Part shown: positions 1-8,345 of the stretch, piece after piece
Numbering within the stretch: the first letter of the stretch is position 1
How the letters are laid out: each line of letters starts with the position of its first letter
NCBI GenBank assembly: GCA_933822405.4
Contig: CAKOGP040001112.1
Location: 365,957-391,559, forward strand
Direction: 5' to 3'
DNA length: 25,603 nucleotides
From: Cylindrotheca closterium
Lineage: Eukaryota; Bacillariophyta; Bacillariophyceae; Bacillariales; Bacillariaceae
Made by a program: the position numbers and the translations under genes
Notes under the pieces: model-generated
Told to the model about the DNA's origin: nothing
The model's input: only the letters and a program-made list of their open reading frames with translations
Databases searched by the model: none

Positions 1-945
1 GTGGTTATCTGCCCTGGGTTCGGTAACGACCAAATTGATTACGATGAACCATTGAAGCAACCCAAAGAGGTTGGCCTCAAATCCGTTCTTGCCAGGAGAG
101 GATTCCAGGAAGATTTAATTTACACGGTTCCAGTCCAACGAGGCGATTGGATCAAAGTCGCTGGAGGTCTCTTGGACATCCCGGATTTCTACGTTGGTAA
201 TGCCAAGGCCACAGGCAGGGGATATGGCTGGTACATTCAACGGCTCAAGGCAACTGTCGACTTGGCTCACGAACAGAGTGGGGGAGAAAAGGTATTGCTA
301 TTGGGCCATAGCGCGGGTGGGTGGTTGGCACGGGCAGCCATGGCGGATGGAATTTGGTGTGAGGAAAATGGCATCCAAACGTGTGACCGCGTCCGGTGTT
401 TGGTCACCATGGGAGCCATTCACAAGGAACCCATCGATGCTGCCAGTTGCGTTACCCGAGGTGCATTGAAGAATACCAACGCCATGTACCCAGGAGCGTT
501 CCTCAAAGATAGTGGTATTGGGTATGTTTCCATTGGTGGAGCAGCTATTGTGGGAGACAACACCAAGGACCAAGAATCCAAAACGGATGCTGATGAGCTG
601 TATTCCAACCGAGGAGAGGGCTCGGCGTCAAGAGTCGCGTTTAACTCTTACGAAGCAGTTTGCGGTAAAGGTAATGTTATTGGGGACGGAGTTGTGCCAT
701 TTGATTGGTCACAGCTGGATGGTTCTCGAAAGATAAAGCTCGATGGAGTGTTGCACAGTATCAATGAAGCTGGTACCACAATCCCTACCGATCGGTGGTA
801 TGGAAGCGAAGCGATTATTGATTCTTGGTTGCCTTCAGTGTTGGACGAAGCTGGATTATCTCAGGCAAAAGCGAAAGGATTCGATCCATTCGCTGGATTG
901 CAAGAATGGGCTTCAAATCTGATGGTAGAAAGTAGTTCCAGGTAA
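1..945 (+). CDS. Alpha/beta-hydrolase (lipase-like) domain, 5' partial
   Basis: The frame is open from base 1, so the true start lies upstream; the GTG at base 1 is not evidence for a start. Numbered from base 1, the serine-hydrolase nucleophile elbow GHSAGG has Ser at residue 104. Asp229 in GDGVVP and His252 in LDGVLHS complete a plausible catalytic triad in the right order and spacing. The protein resembles the PGAP1/plastid lipase-like branch of alpha/beta hydrolases, which act on ester bonds of lipids; the substrate cannot be told. The unspliced frame ends at TAA 943-945. That stop lies inside a good 5' splice site (GTAATG, from 942), and splicing to the acceptor at 1026-1027 continues in frame into the FKBP domain. 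The hydrolase assignment is firm; whether translation ends here or runs into FKBP is open, and I favour the fusion. Confidence 0.8.
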   Translation: MVICPGFGNDQIDYDEPLKQPKEVGLKSVLARRGFQEDLIYTVPVQRGDWIKVAGGLLDIPDFYVGNAKATGRGYGWYIQRLKATVDLAHEQSGGEKVLLLGHSAGGWLARAAMADGIWCEENGIQTCDRVRCLVTMGAIHKEPIDAASCVTRGALKNTNAMYPGAFLKDSGIGYVSIGGAAIVGDNTKDQESKTDADELYSNRGEGSASRVAFNSYEAVCGKGNVIGDGVVPFDWSQLDGSRKIKLDGVLHSINEAGTTIPTDRWYGSEAIIDSWLPSVLDEAGLSQAKAKGFDPFAGLQEWASNLMVESSSR

Positions 946-1631
946 TGTGGCGAGCTTTAGTTATGGCAGTTTTCAGATTCATTGTCTTGCTAACTTTGTA
1001 CTATGGCCATGATTTGTTTCTGATTAGACGGGCAGCCATTCGCAACGTTGGGGCCTTAGTGGTTCTCTGCACCGGAAGCGCATTCTTCAGCACTAGCAAA
1101 GCCACAGCGATGTATGAAAATGCTCCTGTCGCAGACTCTAGTGTAATCCGCTTTCCAAGTGGAGTTTCCATCCAGGACTTCCGTCCAGGAGATGGTGAAG
1201 CAGCAGCCGAAGGCAAGCGTGTGAACATTCAATGGAGCCTGAAAAGGTCCAATGGCTACTCGGTTGACTCCTCCACAAACAATAACAGTGTGCCATTTAT
1301 ATTTGTCATTGGAGCAAAGGACGGAACAAGGGCCATTGCCGGTAAGTACATGTACTTGCGACACTATTACTAATTTCCAAACTAGCCTCACAACGTAGGT
1401 TATGCCACAGGTTTGGACGAGGGTATTCGAGGGTTGCGCGTGGGTGGTATTCGTCGCATTGTCATTCCCCCATCGTTGGCATATGTCGAGGGTTTGCGTG
1501 ATAATAGTCCAGGCCCGATCCCGCCAGACTTTGGACCGAGGCAAAGAATCCAGCGTGTAATGAATATGATCAAAGATGATATTCCAGGCGAAAGCTTTCT
1601 GTTGGACGTGAAGTTAACCCGTGTTCAGTAG
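945..1631 (+). CDS. FKBP-type peptidyl-prolyl cis-trans isomerase, two or more exons
   Basis: This region encodes an FKBP domain, which catalyses cis-trans isomerisation of Xaa-Pro bonds. A 57-nt intron at 1342-1398 (GTAAGT...CTAAT...GTAG) separates the halves. After splicing the frame reads through GLDEGIRGLRVGG and IRRIVIPPSLAY, the FKBP core, to TAG at 1629-1631. The first ATG at 945 overlaps the previous stop and would give 209 aa, but the stretch 942-1027 also looks like an intron. In that case the coding part here is 1028-1341 plus 1399-1631 and is the C-terminal half of a hydrolase-FKBP fusion. Residues encoded from 1026 (RRAAIRN, a hydrophobic stretch, then ATA) resemble a twin-arginine thylakoid-lumen signal, so a plastid lumen site is inferred. 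The conserved FKBP12 Trp at the pocket floor is Leu here. It is convergent with the next gene, with 44 bases between stop codons. Confidence 0.8.
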
Positions 1632-1675
1632 AACTGGCATTGGGAAGTGAATTTGTTGCGTTCAGAAATGGAAGC

Positions 1676-4600
1676 CTAATCAAGGTCGTCCCTAAAACCA
1701 GGACTCTTGAATCCTACAATCGGCAGCAAACTTGCCCGCGCTTTTCGACTTGTCGAAGGGGTAGACGTTGCACCTCCTGTGGTTGTCGGCTTGGAAGGGA
1801 TCCCACTATGTCTTCTTCTTGCCAAATGTGATGCAGCCAAGGACTGCGCAGTCCTACTGTTTTTGGGAGCTGGAGTTGGCACAGGAGTTGAGTCTGCCAC
1901 TACTACTACTCGGCTCGGCATCTTCTCTCTTTGCATCCTCTTTTGCATATAAGCCTCTTGACGCTTCACCTTATCTTTCAATCCTTCGATTTCTTTTTCT
2001 TTCTGTGACGCTTGTTTCCTGTACTTTATAGCTTCGCTCTGTTGTCTCTTCATGCTCTCCAAAGTCTGCTCAGCAACCTCGAGGGTCCTCCGTTCTTCGT
2101 TCAGTTGCTGCTTCAAACCATTTTCCTTCTCAAAAAATTCACGACGAAGTTTCGTAATCTCCCCACGTTTGGAATCCAATTCCTGTCGCTCTTCCTCCAG
2201 CTCTCGTTCTCTCATATTCAATTTCGTCTCTAAACCCTCATTGATAATAACAACTTCGCTGAGCTTTTCGTCCCTTTCGCTTGCTTCGTTTTCAAGTTTC
2301 CTAAGCTCGCATTCTTGAGATAGCTTTTTGCTTCTCATTTCAGCTTCGTAATTCTTGCGCTGCTGGACCATTGATTGAAGTTCAGATTCCATCTTTGCCA
2401 CCATTTCCTTTGCTTCTCTCTCCGATTTGAAAAGCCTATCGCACTCAGCCATCAGATCTCGTTCCTGTGTTAGCAACCGCGTTTGGTTCATTTTCAAGTC
2501 GTTCACGGTCTTTTGCAGTTCTATTGCCGAAGATCTTTTGGATCGTAGTTCTTGCTCCAGTACCCGCTTTGATTTGAGCGATGCTTTCAGTTCTGAAATT
2601 TCTTCCTCTGCATCCTTGAGATCAACCATACGAAGATCCCTGATTTCGTCGTCCTTTAACGCAAGGTCGGTCTTCATTTGATGGATTTTCGTTTCGAAGT
2701 CAGATATTCGCCGTCGTGTCGATTCACTGGCTCCATGAATCTGCTTTTGGAGAGTAGCAATCTTTTCAGTTCGATGTCCTAGTTCCGATTCGTAACTTGC
2801 AATCTTTGACTCGGCCTCGGATAGTCTGCCAAGTAGTTCCACTTCTTTGTCCTTTTCTATCTTCACGTCGGATTCAAGTGATTCAATTTGCGCATTTCTT
2901 GCGGCTAGAGACTCTCTCATCGCAGAAAGTGCAGCTTCTTTCTCAGCAAAATTGTTGACGGCGACATCAAGCTTTTCAATCAAGTCATCTTCTGTTGAAA
3001 GTAGTTGAGTCTCCATGGACTCGGTCTTCTCTTCGAGTTCAGAGCAGTACGCCTTCATCTTTTCGATCTCTTTTTCCTTGCCGTTTAGAGCTTGTTCGAG
3101 CTCTGCTTCTTGTCTCCTCATATCTGCGAGTTGCCCCTCAAGTTCCAGCTTTTGACTTTCCGCTTCTATGAAGGCTTCTTTGTGATCATTTCGACTGAGA
3201 GCATCGATCTCAGAAACCAAGTTGCTGATGCGCTTGTCTCTTCGCTCGAGTTCGTGCCCCTGTAGCGCAATGTCTTCTTTAGCAGCTTCCAATTCTTCTA
3301 TTATGGCGACTCGCTCCTGCTCTTGTTGCGCAATGTCTTCTTTAGCAGCTTCCAATTCTTCTATTATGGCGACTCGCTCCTGCTCTTGTTGCGCAATGTC
3401 TTCTTTAGCTGCTTCCAAAACTTCTAGTAACGCGACTCGCTCCTTCTCCTGCAGCGCAATGTCTTCTTTAACTGCTTCCAATTCTTCCAGTAAGGCGACT
3501 CGCTCCTTCTCCTGTTGCGCAATGTCTTCTTTAACTGCTTCCAATTCTTCCAGTAAGGCGACTCGCTCCTTCTCCTGTTGCGCAATGTCTTCTTTAGCTG
3601 CTTCCAATTCTTCCAGTAAGACGATTCGCTCCTTCTCCTGTAGCGCAATGTCTTCTTTAGCTGCTTCCAATTCTTCCAGTATGGCAATTCGCTCCTTCTC
3701 CTGTAGCGCAATGTCTTCTTTAGCTGCTTCCAATTCTTCCAGTAAGGCGATTCGCTCCTTCTCTTGTAGTACAATCTCTTCTTTAGTGGCTTCCAATCCT
3801 TCTAGTAAGGCGACTCTTTCCTTCCCCAGCATTGCAATGTCTTCCTGAGACGCTTCCAACTCTTCTCGTAAGTTGGCTTGTTCTCTCTCCGCTTCTAATA
3901 ATTCAATTCTCATACTTTCGGCGCTCACCTGCGATGAATCGAATTTCTCTTGGAGGGCTTCACGTCGTCTTGTCTCAGCCTCCAATTCTTGAGTAAGAGA
4001 ATCAATTTCTTCCGACGCATCAGTTGGTTGTGTTTGCAAGGTCTTCTCCCAACCCAGCTGGTCCTCCAATTCAACAATTTCATCTCTAGCCTTCGCAAGC
4101 GAAACTTGCATGTTCTCCAAGGTAGCCTTTGCTTCCATTCGCACTTTATTGACTTCGTCGGTTTTAGAAACCAGTTGCTGGTTCATTTTGTCCAACTCTT
4201 CTCTTAGTTTCGCCGTTTCCTGCTCAAGATCTGCTTTTACTTCTTCTTCACGAGCGATATGCTTGTCCCGCAACGTAGCAACTCGGCCTTCGAATCCTTC
4301 AAGTTTCTCTTGGAGCTGAAGTTTATCCTCAACCAAGCTGTCTTTTTCAACATTCAGAATACCATTTTCTGCGGTGAGTTCAGCACAGTTCGATTCCATG
4401 ATTTCAATATAATGAACCATCGCCGCATGTTCATCTTCAAAGTGCTGAAGTGATTCAACCTGGGCTTCAAGTAATTGCTTTTGGTCCTCCACTCTATCGA
4501 GAATAACCTGCTTGTTCATCAGCTCCTGCATTTGTTCACCAAATTCATTTTCCAAGTTGGAAATCAGCTCGTCCCTTTCATCAAGTTTCTCTTTCATCTC

Positions 4601-7504
4601 AATCAGCTTATTTCTGAGCTTGTCAGTCTTTAATGCCACACCCACCATTGTTTCACTGTGCTCCGTTAGAATTTGTTTCATCTCCTTCTTAGTTTTGGCA
4701 GTCTCTCTCATTCGTTCGCCAAGCTGGTCCTTCAAATCGGCCACCTTGCTATTATTCGTTGTGACTTCTTTTGTTTTCTCAGCAATTGCATTTTCTTGTT
4801 CTTCAAACTGTGTTTCCAGCTTTTTAATGGTATTTTCACTCGTCTTCAGCTGGTCTTGCAGCTCGGTCATCGTATTTTCATGTTGGGCGATAACTTGGTC
4901 CTTTGACTCGACATCAGTGCGTTGTTGTTCGATGCGTGACTGCAAACTTGCTATTGTAGCCCTCAACTGGCTCATCATGTCTTCGCATTCCTTCTTCATC
5001 TCTTTCAATTTCGTATTCATTTCCTTTCCTGAAGTCAGAATTTCGCCTTGTTCTGCCAACTTTTTGGTGTATACCTTCAACTCCTCACGTAGTTTGCTGG
5101 CTTCATCCTTGACATGTACCAGTTCTGTTTCCTTCTTATTGACCTTGTCCTGAAGATCACGAACGTTTCTCTCGTGACTGGACACAAGCTCGCTGATCCT
5201 AACCTCAAGATCATTCTTTGCGCCCAACAAAGATCGGTTGACCGATTCAAGAGCCAAACGCACATGCATCTTTTCGGTGAGCTCTTTTTCCAACCCAGAA
5301 ATTCTGCTTTCATACTCCGTCTTTGCAAATTGCAATTCAGTCTCTTGTTGCTTAATCTGGGTTTGCAGCAGCGTTGTTTTCGTTCCGTGTTCTGCCATAA
5401 GGTCTTTTAGCTTAACGTGCTCCCCTTTCATCCTGGCTTCCAAATCATTCTTTGCGTCTATCAAGGCTCTATTTTCTGATTCAACAGCCATTCGTGTATT
5501 ATTCTTTTCGGTAAGCTCTCTTTCCAAGAAAGCAATTTTGCCTTCATACTCCGACTTTGCAAATTGCGCTTCAGTTTCGTGTTGCTTGATCTGATTTTGC
5601 AATTGCGTTGCCTTCGTCTCGTGTTCCGCCACGAGGTCTTTAAGCTTAAGTTGCTCCTTCGCTTGACTTTCCAACGAAATGATCTTGCTTTCGTGTCTTG
5701 CCAATAAACTGGCTTTCGTTTGCAGATCAATCTCTTGCTGAGAAATTTGAGTCTGCAACTGGGTTACTCGGATATCATACGAGGATGCAAGCGCTTCTTT
5801 CTCGCTCTGCGAAGCTTGTAACCTTGCGCGAGATTCTTCGCTGGATTGTAGCTCTATCTTTTGCTCCCGTAGTAGCTTCCCTAGCTCTGCAACCTTCTCT
5901 TCATAGCTTTTCTTCGTTGTCTTGACTTGAGATTGCAAATCCATCTCATGGCGGGCGATCTGAGTCTCCAATTCTTTGTTCGCTTCATTCTTCTCCTTAA
6001 CCTCCTGATCCTTTTCTTCCAGCATGACTTTCAAGTCAGAAATAGTTTTCTCATACCTTTCAGCGGCTTCTCGGACTTGATGAGTGGACTCTTTCTCTCG
6101 TTTTATTTCAACATCTTGCTTCGCCAACTTGCTCTGCAATTCGAAAAGTCTATCTTCCTTTGATTCACTTTCCAAAATCTCCTGATGCATCGATTCGATT
6201 CGGCGTTCATACGCGGTTGCTGCTTCTAGTCGCTTTTGTTCCTCTTCCTCCATTATCACTTGTATGTGACTCTCAACTTGTTCTTTCATCTCTGCAATTT
6301 GTTTTTCATATCGTCGCACGGTTTTCTTCAGTCGAGCATCTAAAATGTCACTGTCATAAGACCCTCCGTCGAAGTGATCGTCATAACGCGTAACTAATAG
6401 TTGGGCATCTTCAGCACTACCTTCCCTCGTAGACGACATGGTCGATGAAGTCTCTCTTTTCAAACTTTGCTGCTGAATGATTATTTCCATTTCGTCAATT
6501 TGCTGCTGTTTCTGCTGCAAATCGGACTGCAAATCATTGGAAAGCTGGACCATGTTCAAGCGTTGCTTTTCCATTTCCATGTCAGATCGTTGTCTTTCTC
6601 GAATGCGGTCTTCTTCCAATTGTTTCTTTTCAGTTGTCAGTTTGCGAATATTCTCCAAGCACTCTGATAAGGTTCCAGCAATGGCATCGTGTTCCTTTTC
6701 AACCCATTCAAGCCTTTTTTGCAACTCTTCACGTTCATGTTCGGACTCTCTAAGCTGCCGTTTGAGTTGATGCAAATCAGTGGAAGACGATTTCATAGTC
6801 TCCAACTTCTGCACCATGCCCTGCAAGTCTGTTGCCAGTTCCCGATTCTGTGAGCGCAATTTGCTGTATTCCCTAATTTTCTCTTCTTGATTGGCACATC
6901 TTTTCACAAGAGCATGAATTTCGTTATCTCTCAACTCAAGTTGCTCCTCTAAAGCAAGCTTTTCTTCTTCTAATTCTTTGGATTTCTCGACGAGCTGCAC
7001 ACGTTCATGATCAATGGAACCCAACCCCGATTGAATTGCATTAAACCTAGCATGTAGTGCCTTGACTTCCCTCTCAGTTGGATCCGCATTTTCACCCATG
7101 ACTCGTGACATGGAACGTCGAGAACGGCTTTTCTTGCTACTGACGCTGTTGGCTTGTTGCTTGGAATGAGACCCAGGAATCACAAGAGCAGATGATGGTG
7201 GTAGTGGAGTGTGCTGAAGTGACAAAGATCGATTCCCCCGACGACCTCTGCGGCTGCTCAAAGACCCTACTCTGTTCTCAATCTCAGTGCCGACCTCGCG
7301 AGAAGCGCTTGGTGTTTCCAAGTGAGATACAGATGCACTTAATTCATCTGGCGAGATAATTGTCATACCCATCGGAGAGGCATGAATATTTTCGTCACCA
7401 ATGAGACTAAGACGGCTTATTGGGGTTGGAGGCGGCACTTGTTGATCCGCCATGTACAGCTTCTCTCCAGAAGGAGCAGTACGGCGTATCATGGGAGATA
7501 CCAT
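1676..7504 (-). CDS. Giant coiled-coil protein, 1942 aa, intronless
   Basis: A single open frame runs from ATG at 7504 to TAG at 1676-1678. The first ~135 residues are Ser/Arg/Pro-rich and probably disordered. Residues ~140-1860 are almost continuous heptad-repeat coiled coil rich in Glu, Lys, Gln and Leu. The last ~80 residues are again non-helical and basic, ending near FKSPGF. Residues ~1213-1422 hold about ten tandem 21-residue (three-heptad) units of the type EELEAAKEDIALQEKER plus four hydrophobic residues. A separate 78-residue segment (about residues 618-775) is duplicated in tandem. No motor, kinase or membrane domain is visible, so a scaffold, tether or cytoskeletal role is inferred. 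Similarity to myosin tails, golgins or centrosomal proteins would be compositional only. The low-complexity code keeps several antisense frames open; these are shadows. Confidence 0.9.
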   Translation of the reverse strand: MVSPMIRRTAPSGEKLYMADQQVPPPTPISRLSLIGDENIHASPMGMTIISPDELSASVSHLETPSASREVGTEIENRVGSLSSRRGRRGNRSLSLQHTPLPPSSALVIPGSHSKQQANSVSSKKSRSRRSMSRVMGENADPTEREVKALHARFNAIQSGLGSIDHERVQLVEKSKELEEEKLALEEQLELRDNEIHALVKRCANQEEKIREYSKLRSQNRELATDLQGMVQKLETMKSSSTDLHQLKRQLRESEHEREELQKRLEWVEKEHDAIAGTLSECLENIRKLTTEKKQLEEDRIRERQRSDMEMEKQRLNMVQLSNDLQSDLQQKQQQIDEMEIIIQQQSLKRETSSTMSSTREGSAEDAQLLVTRYDDHFDGGSYDSDILDARLKKTVRRYEKQIAEMKEQVESHIQVIMEEEEQKRLEAATAYERRIESMHQEILESESKEDRLFELQSKLAKQDVEIKREKESTHQVREAAERYEKTISDLKVMLEEKDQEVKEKNEANKELETQIARHEMDLQSQVKTTKKSYEEKVAELGKLLREQKIELQSSEESRARLQASQSEKEALASSYDIRVTQLQTQISQQEIDLQTKASLLARHESKIISLESQAKEQLKLKDLVAEHETKATQLQNQIKQHETEAQFAKSEYEGKIAFLERELTEKNNTRMAVESENRALIDAKNDLEARMKGEHVKLKDLMAEHGTKTTLLQTQIKQQETELQFAKTEYESRISGLEKELTEKMHVRLALESVNRSLLGAKNDLEVRISELVSSHERNVRDLQDKVNKKETELVHVKDEASKLREELKVYTKKLAEQGEILTSGKEMNTKLKEMKKECEDMMSQLRATIASLQSRIEQQRTDVESKDQVIAQHENTMTELQDQLKTSENTIKKLETQFEEQENAIAEKTKEVTTNNSKVADLKDQLGERMRETAKTKKEMKQILTEHSETMVGVALKTDKLRNKLIEMKEKLDERDELISNLENEFGEQMQELMNKQVILDRVEDQKQLLEAQVESLQHFEDEHAAMVHYIEIMESNCAELTAENGILNVEKDSLVEDKLQLQEKLEGFEGRVATLRDKHIAREEEVKADLEQETAKLREELDKMNQQLVSKTDEVNKVRMEAKATLENMQVSLAKARDEIVELEDQLGWEKTLQTQPTDASEEIDSLTQELEAETRRREALQEKFDSSQVSAESMRIELLEAEREQANLREELEASQEDIAMLGKERVALLEGLEATKEEIVLQEKERIALLEELEAAKEDIALQEKERIAILEELEAAKEDIALQEKERIVLLEELEAAKEDIAQQEKERVALLEELEAVKEDIAQQEKERVALLEELEAVKEDIALQEKERVALLEVLEAAKEDIAQQEQERVAIIEELEAAKEDIAQQEQERVAIIEELEAAKEDIALQGHELERRDKRISNLVSEIDALSRNDHKEAFIEAESQKLELEGQLADMRRQEAELEQALNGKEKEIEKMKAYCSELEEKTESMETQLLSTEDDLIEKLDVAVNNFAEKEAALSAMRESLAARNAQIESLESDVKIEKDKEVELLGRLSEAESKIASYESELGHRTEKIATLQKQIHGASESTRRRISDFETKIHQMKTDLALKDDEIRDLRMVDLKDAEEEISELKASLKSKRVLEQELRSKRSSAIELQKTVNDLKMNQTRLLTQERDLMAECDRLFKSEREAKEMVAKMESELQSMVQQRKNYEAEMRSKKLSQECELRKLENEASERDEKLSEVVIINEGLETKLNMRERELEEERQELDSKRGEITKLRREFFEKENGLKQQLNEERRTLEVAEQTLESMKRQQSEAIKYRKQASQKEKEIEGLKDKVKRQEAYMQKRMQREKMPSRVVVVADSTPVPTPAPKNSRTAQSLAASHLARRRHSGIPSKPTTTGGATSTPSTSRKARASLLPIVGFKSPGFRDDLD
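3237..3867 (-). repeat. About ten tandem 63-bp repeats inside the coiled-coil gene
   Basis: The unit is 63 bp and encodes 21 residues, exactly three heptads. Units in the middle differ by only a few bases, while the outermost units (first, second and last) are more diverged. A length that is a multiple of both codon and heptad lets copies be gained or lost without breaking the frame or the coil register. Confidence 0.9.
5180..5650 (-). repeat. Tandem duplication of a 234-bp (78-aa) coiled-coil segment
   Basis: Two adjacent segments share the ordered landmarks LKDL-AEH-TK, QIKQ-ETE-QFAK, LTEK and AKNDLE at a spacing of 234 bp (for example AGGTCTT at 5400 and at 5634). They have diverged clearly, so this is older than the 63-bp array. 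Boundaries are approximate. Confidence 0.75.
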
Positions 7505-7692
7505 AGCCTTTCGATGGTTTGCTTGATGTGCTTGGGACGAAAAAGATGCCGATCTCCGGTCTCGGAGTGGTCGTTGATTTCGCTTGCGTATTCAAATTTC
7601 AAGAACGTTGCACGAAACATTTGAATCTTGTCCCAGGACATGTCGTTCAAGCGCCGGGTTCTTTGATTTTCAGAACCTGTACGACGAACCAG

Positions 7693-7725
7693 GTACACGT
7701 GTACATACCTGGTGTACCGGTACAC
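7693..7725. repeat. Two adjacent perfect palindromes
   Basis: GTACACGTGTAC at 7693-7704 (with a CACGTG core) and GTGTACCGGTACAC at 7712-7725 are perfect palindromes 7 bp apart, set between CCAGGTA at 7689 and ACCTGG at 7738. They could be binding sites for dimeric factors or parts of a repeat; the sequence alone does not decide. Confidence 0.7.
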
Positions 7726-7740
7726 GTTACGTACCGTACC

Positions 7741-7897
7741 TGGTCACTCCACAGCCATCGTCTTGCAGTCGACACACACCGTCTGTAGGTCGCACATATC
7801 AGTAAACGAGCGAATGAATCTATCCTCCGCTCGTTTACGTGCGATTGACAGACGGTAGAGGACGAATAACAGACGATGACTATAGAGTGGTACCTGG
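7741..7897. mobile_element. Foldback (MITE-like) inverted-repeat element
   Basis: The left arm is about 7741-7812 and the right arm about 7828-7897, with a loop of about 15 nt. The inner part pairs best: ACCGTCTGT at 7778 with ACAGACGGT ending at 7856, TCGCAC with GTGCGA, and GTAAACGAGCG with CGCTCGTTTAC. A 6-nt bulge lies in the left arm. The outer part pairs imperfectly through CATCGTC/GACGATG and CACTCCA/TAGAGTG. No transposase or target-site duplication was identified, so the mobile-element label is an inference from structure. Confidence 0.5.
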
Positions 7898-7918
7898 TAT
7901 ACCGGGCACTGTTTCCTA

Positions 7919-7979
7919 AGCTCGTTCACGTACGTGTACGAGAGACACGGACGAATCATAGACGATGACTGCAGAGTGG
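7919..7979. repeat. Partial direct copy of the foldback right arm
   Basis: This stretch repeats 7829-7890 in direct orientation. The clearest 30-bp block, 7861-7890 against 7950-7979, matches at 26 of 30 positions, sharing GACGATGACT and AGAGTGG. The GCTCGTT-ACGT block near the start also matches. Confidence 0.7.
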
Positions 7980-8345
7980 GAAATTGGAGAACTCCAGTAA
8001 CACTTCGAATTGGTCATTTTGAATTTGGTCTTGGTGGTTTGAGATTCTATTTAATGGTCAGAAAAACTAATGGAAAGCTTGTGTCGCCAGTTTCTTGGCG
8101 AATCATGACTACTTATATGCCAAACATGTCACTTCGATAAATCCGAAGTCATTGGATTTTATGGATCCTATCGTGATGTCTTCTTCGGGAATCCAAATAA
8201 CATTCTGATAAATCCTGTGAGCATGGAGCGCGAAGCTGCGTAGAAAACAACGTGGCAAAGTACGTGTACCTGGTACAGTACAAGTACATTGCCTTTTGAT
8301 ACGATGTGCAGTAACACATAATTTTGTTTTTCATCAAGTCCCAAC

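Larger units (their letters stand above)
7505..8345. promoter_or_regulatory. Divergent intergenic region between the coiled-coil gene and globin-like gene A
   Basis: This 841-bp gap must contain both divergent promoters. It holds a palindrome cluster (7689-7743), a foldback element (7741-7897) and a third partial copy of its arm (7919-7979). More GTAC-rich sequence lies at 8260-8288. The part from 7980 to 8260 shows nothing recognisable. No TATA box or initiator can be assigned with confidence, and the short open frames here have no coding character. Confidence 0.5.

Noticed and set aside
3222..3848. A 208-aa plus-strand frame over the coiled-coil repeats
   Set aside because: It is the antisense reading of the 63-bp array; the repeat keeps all phases open. 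Composition is Ser/Cys/Ala low complexity with no independent evidence.
7850..7856. Reading the foldback region as a precursor small RNA gene
   Set aside because: The arms have a bulge and many mismatches outside the inner 30 nt, and there is no expression evidence; only the structural description is kept.
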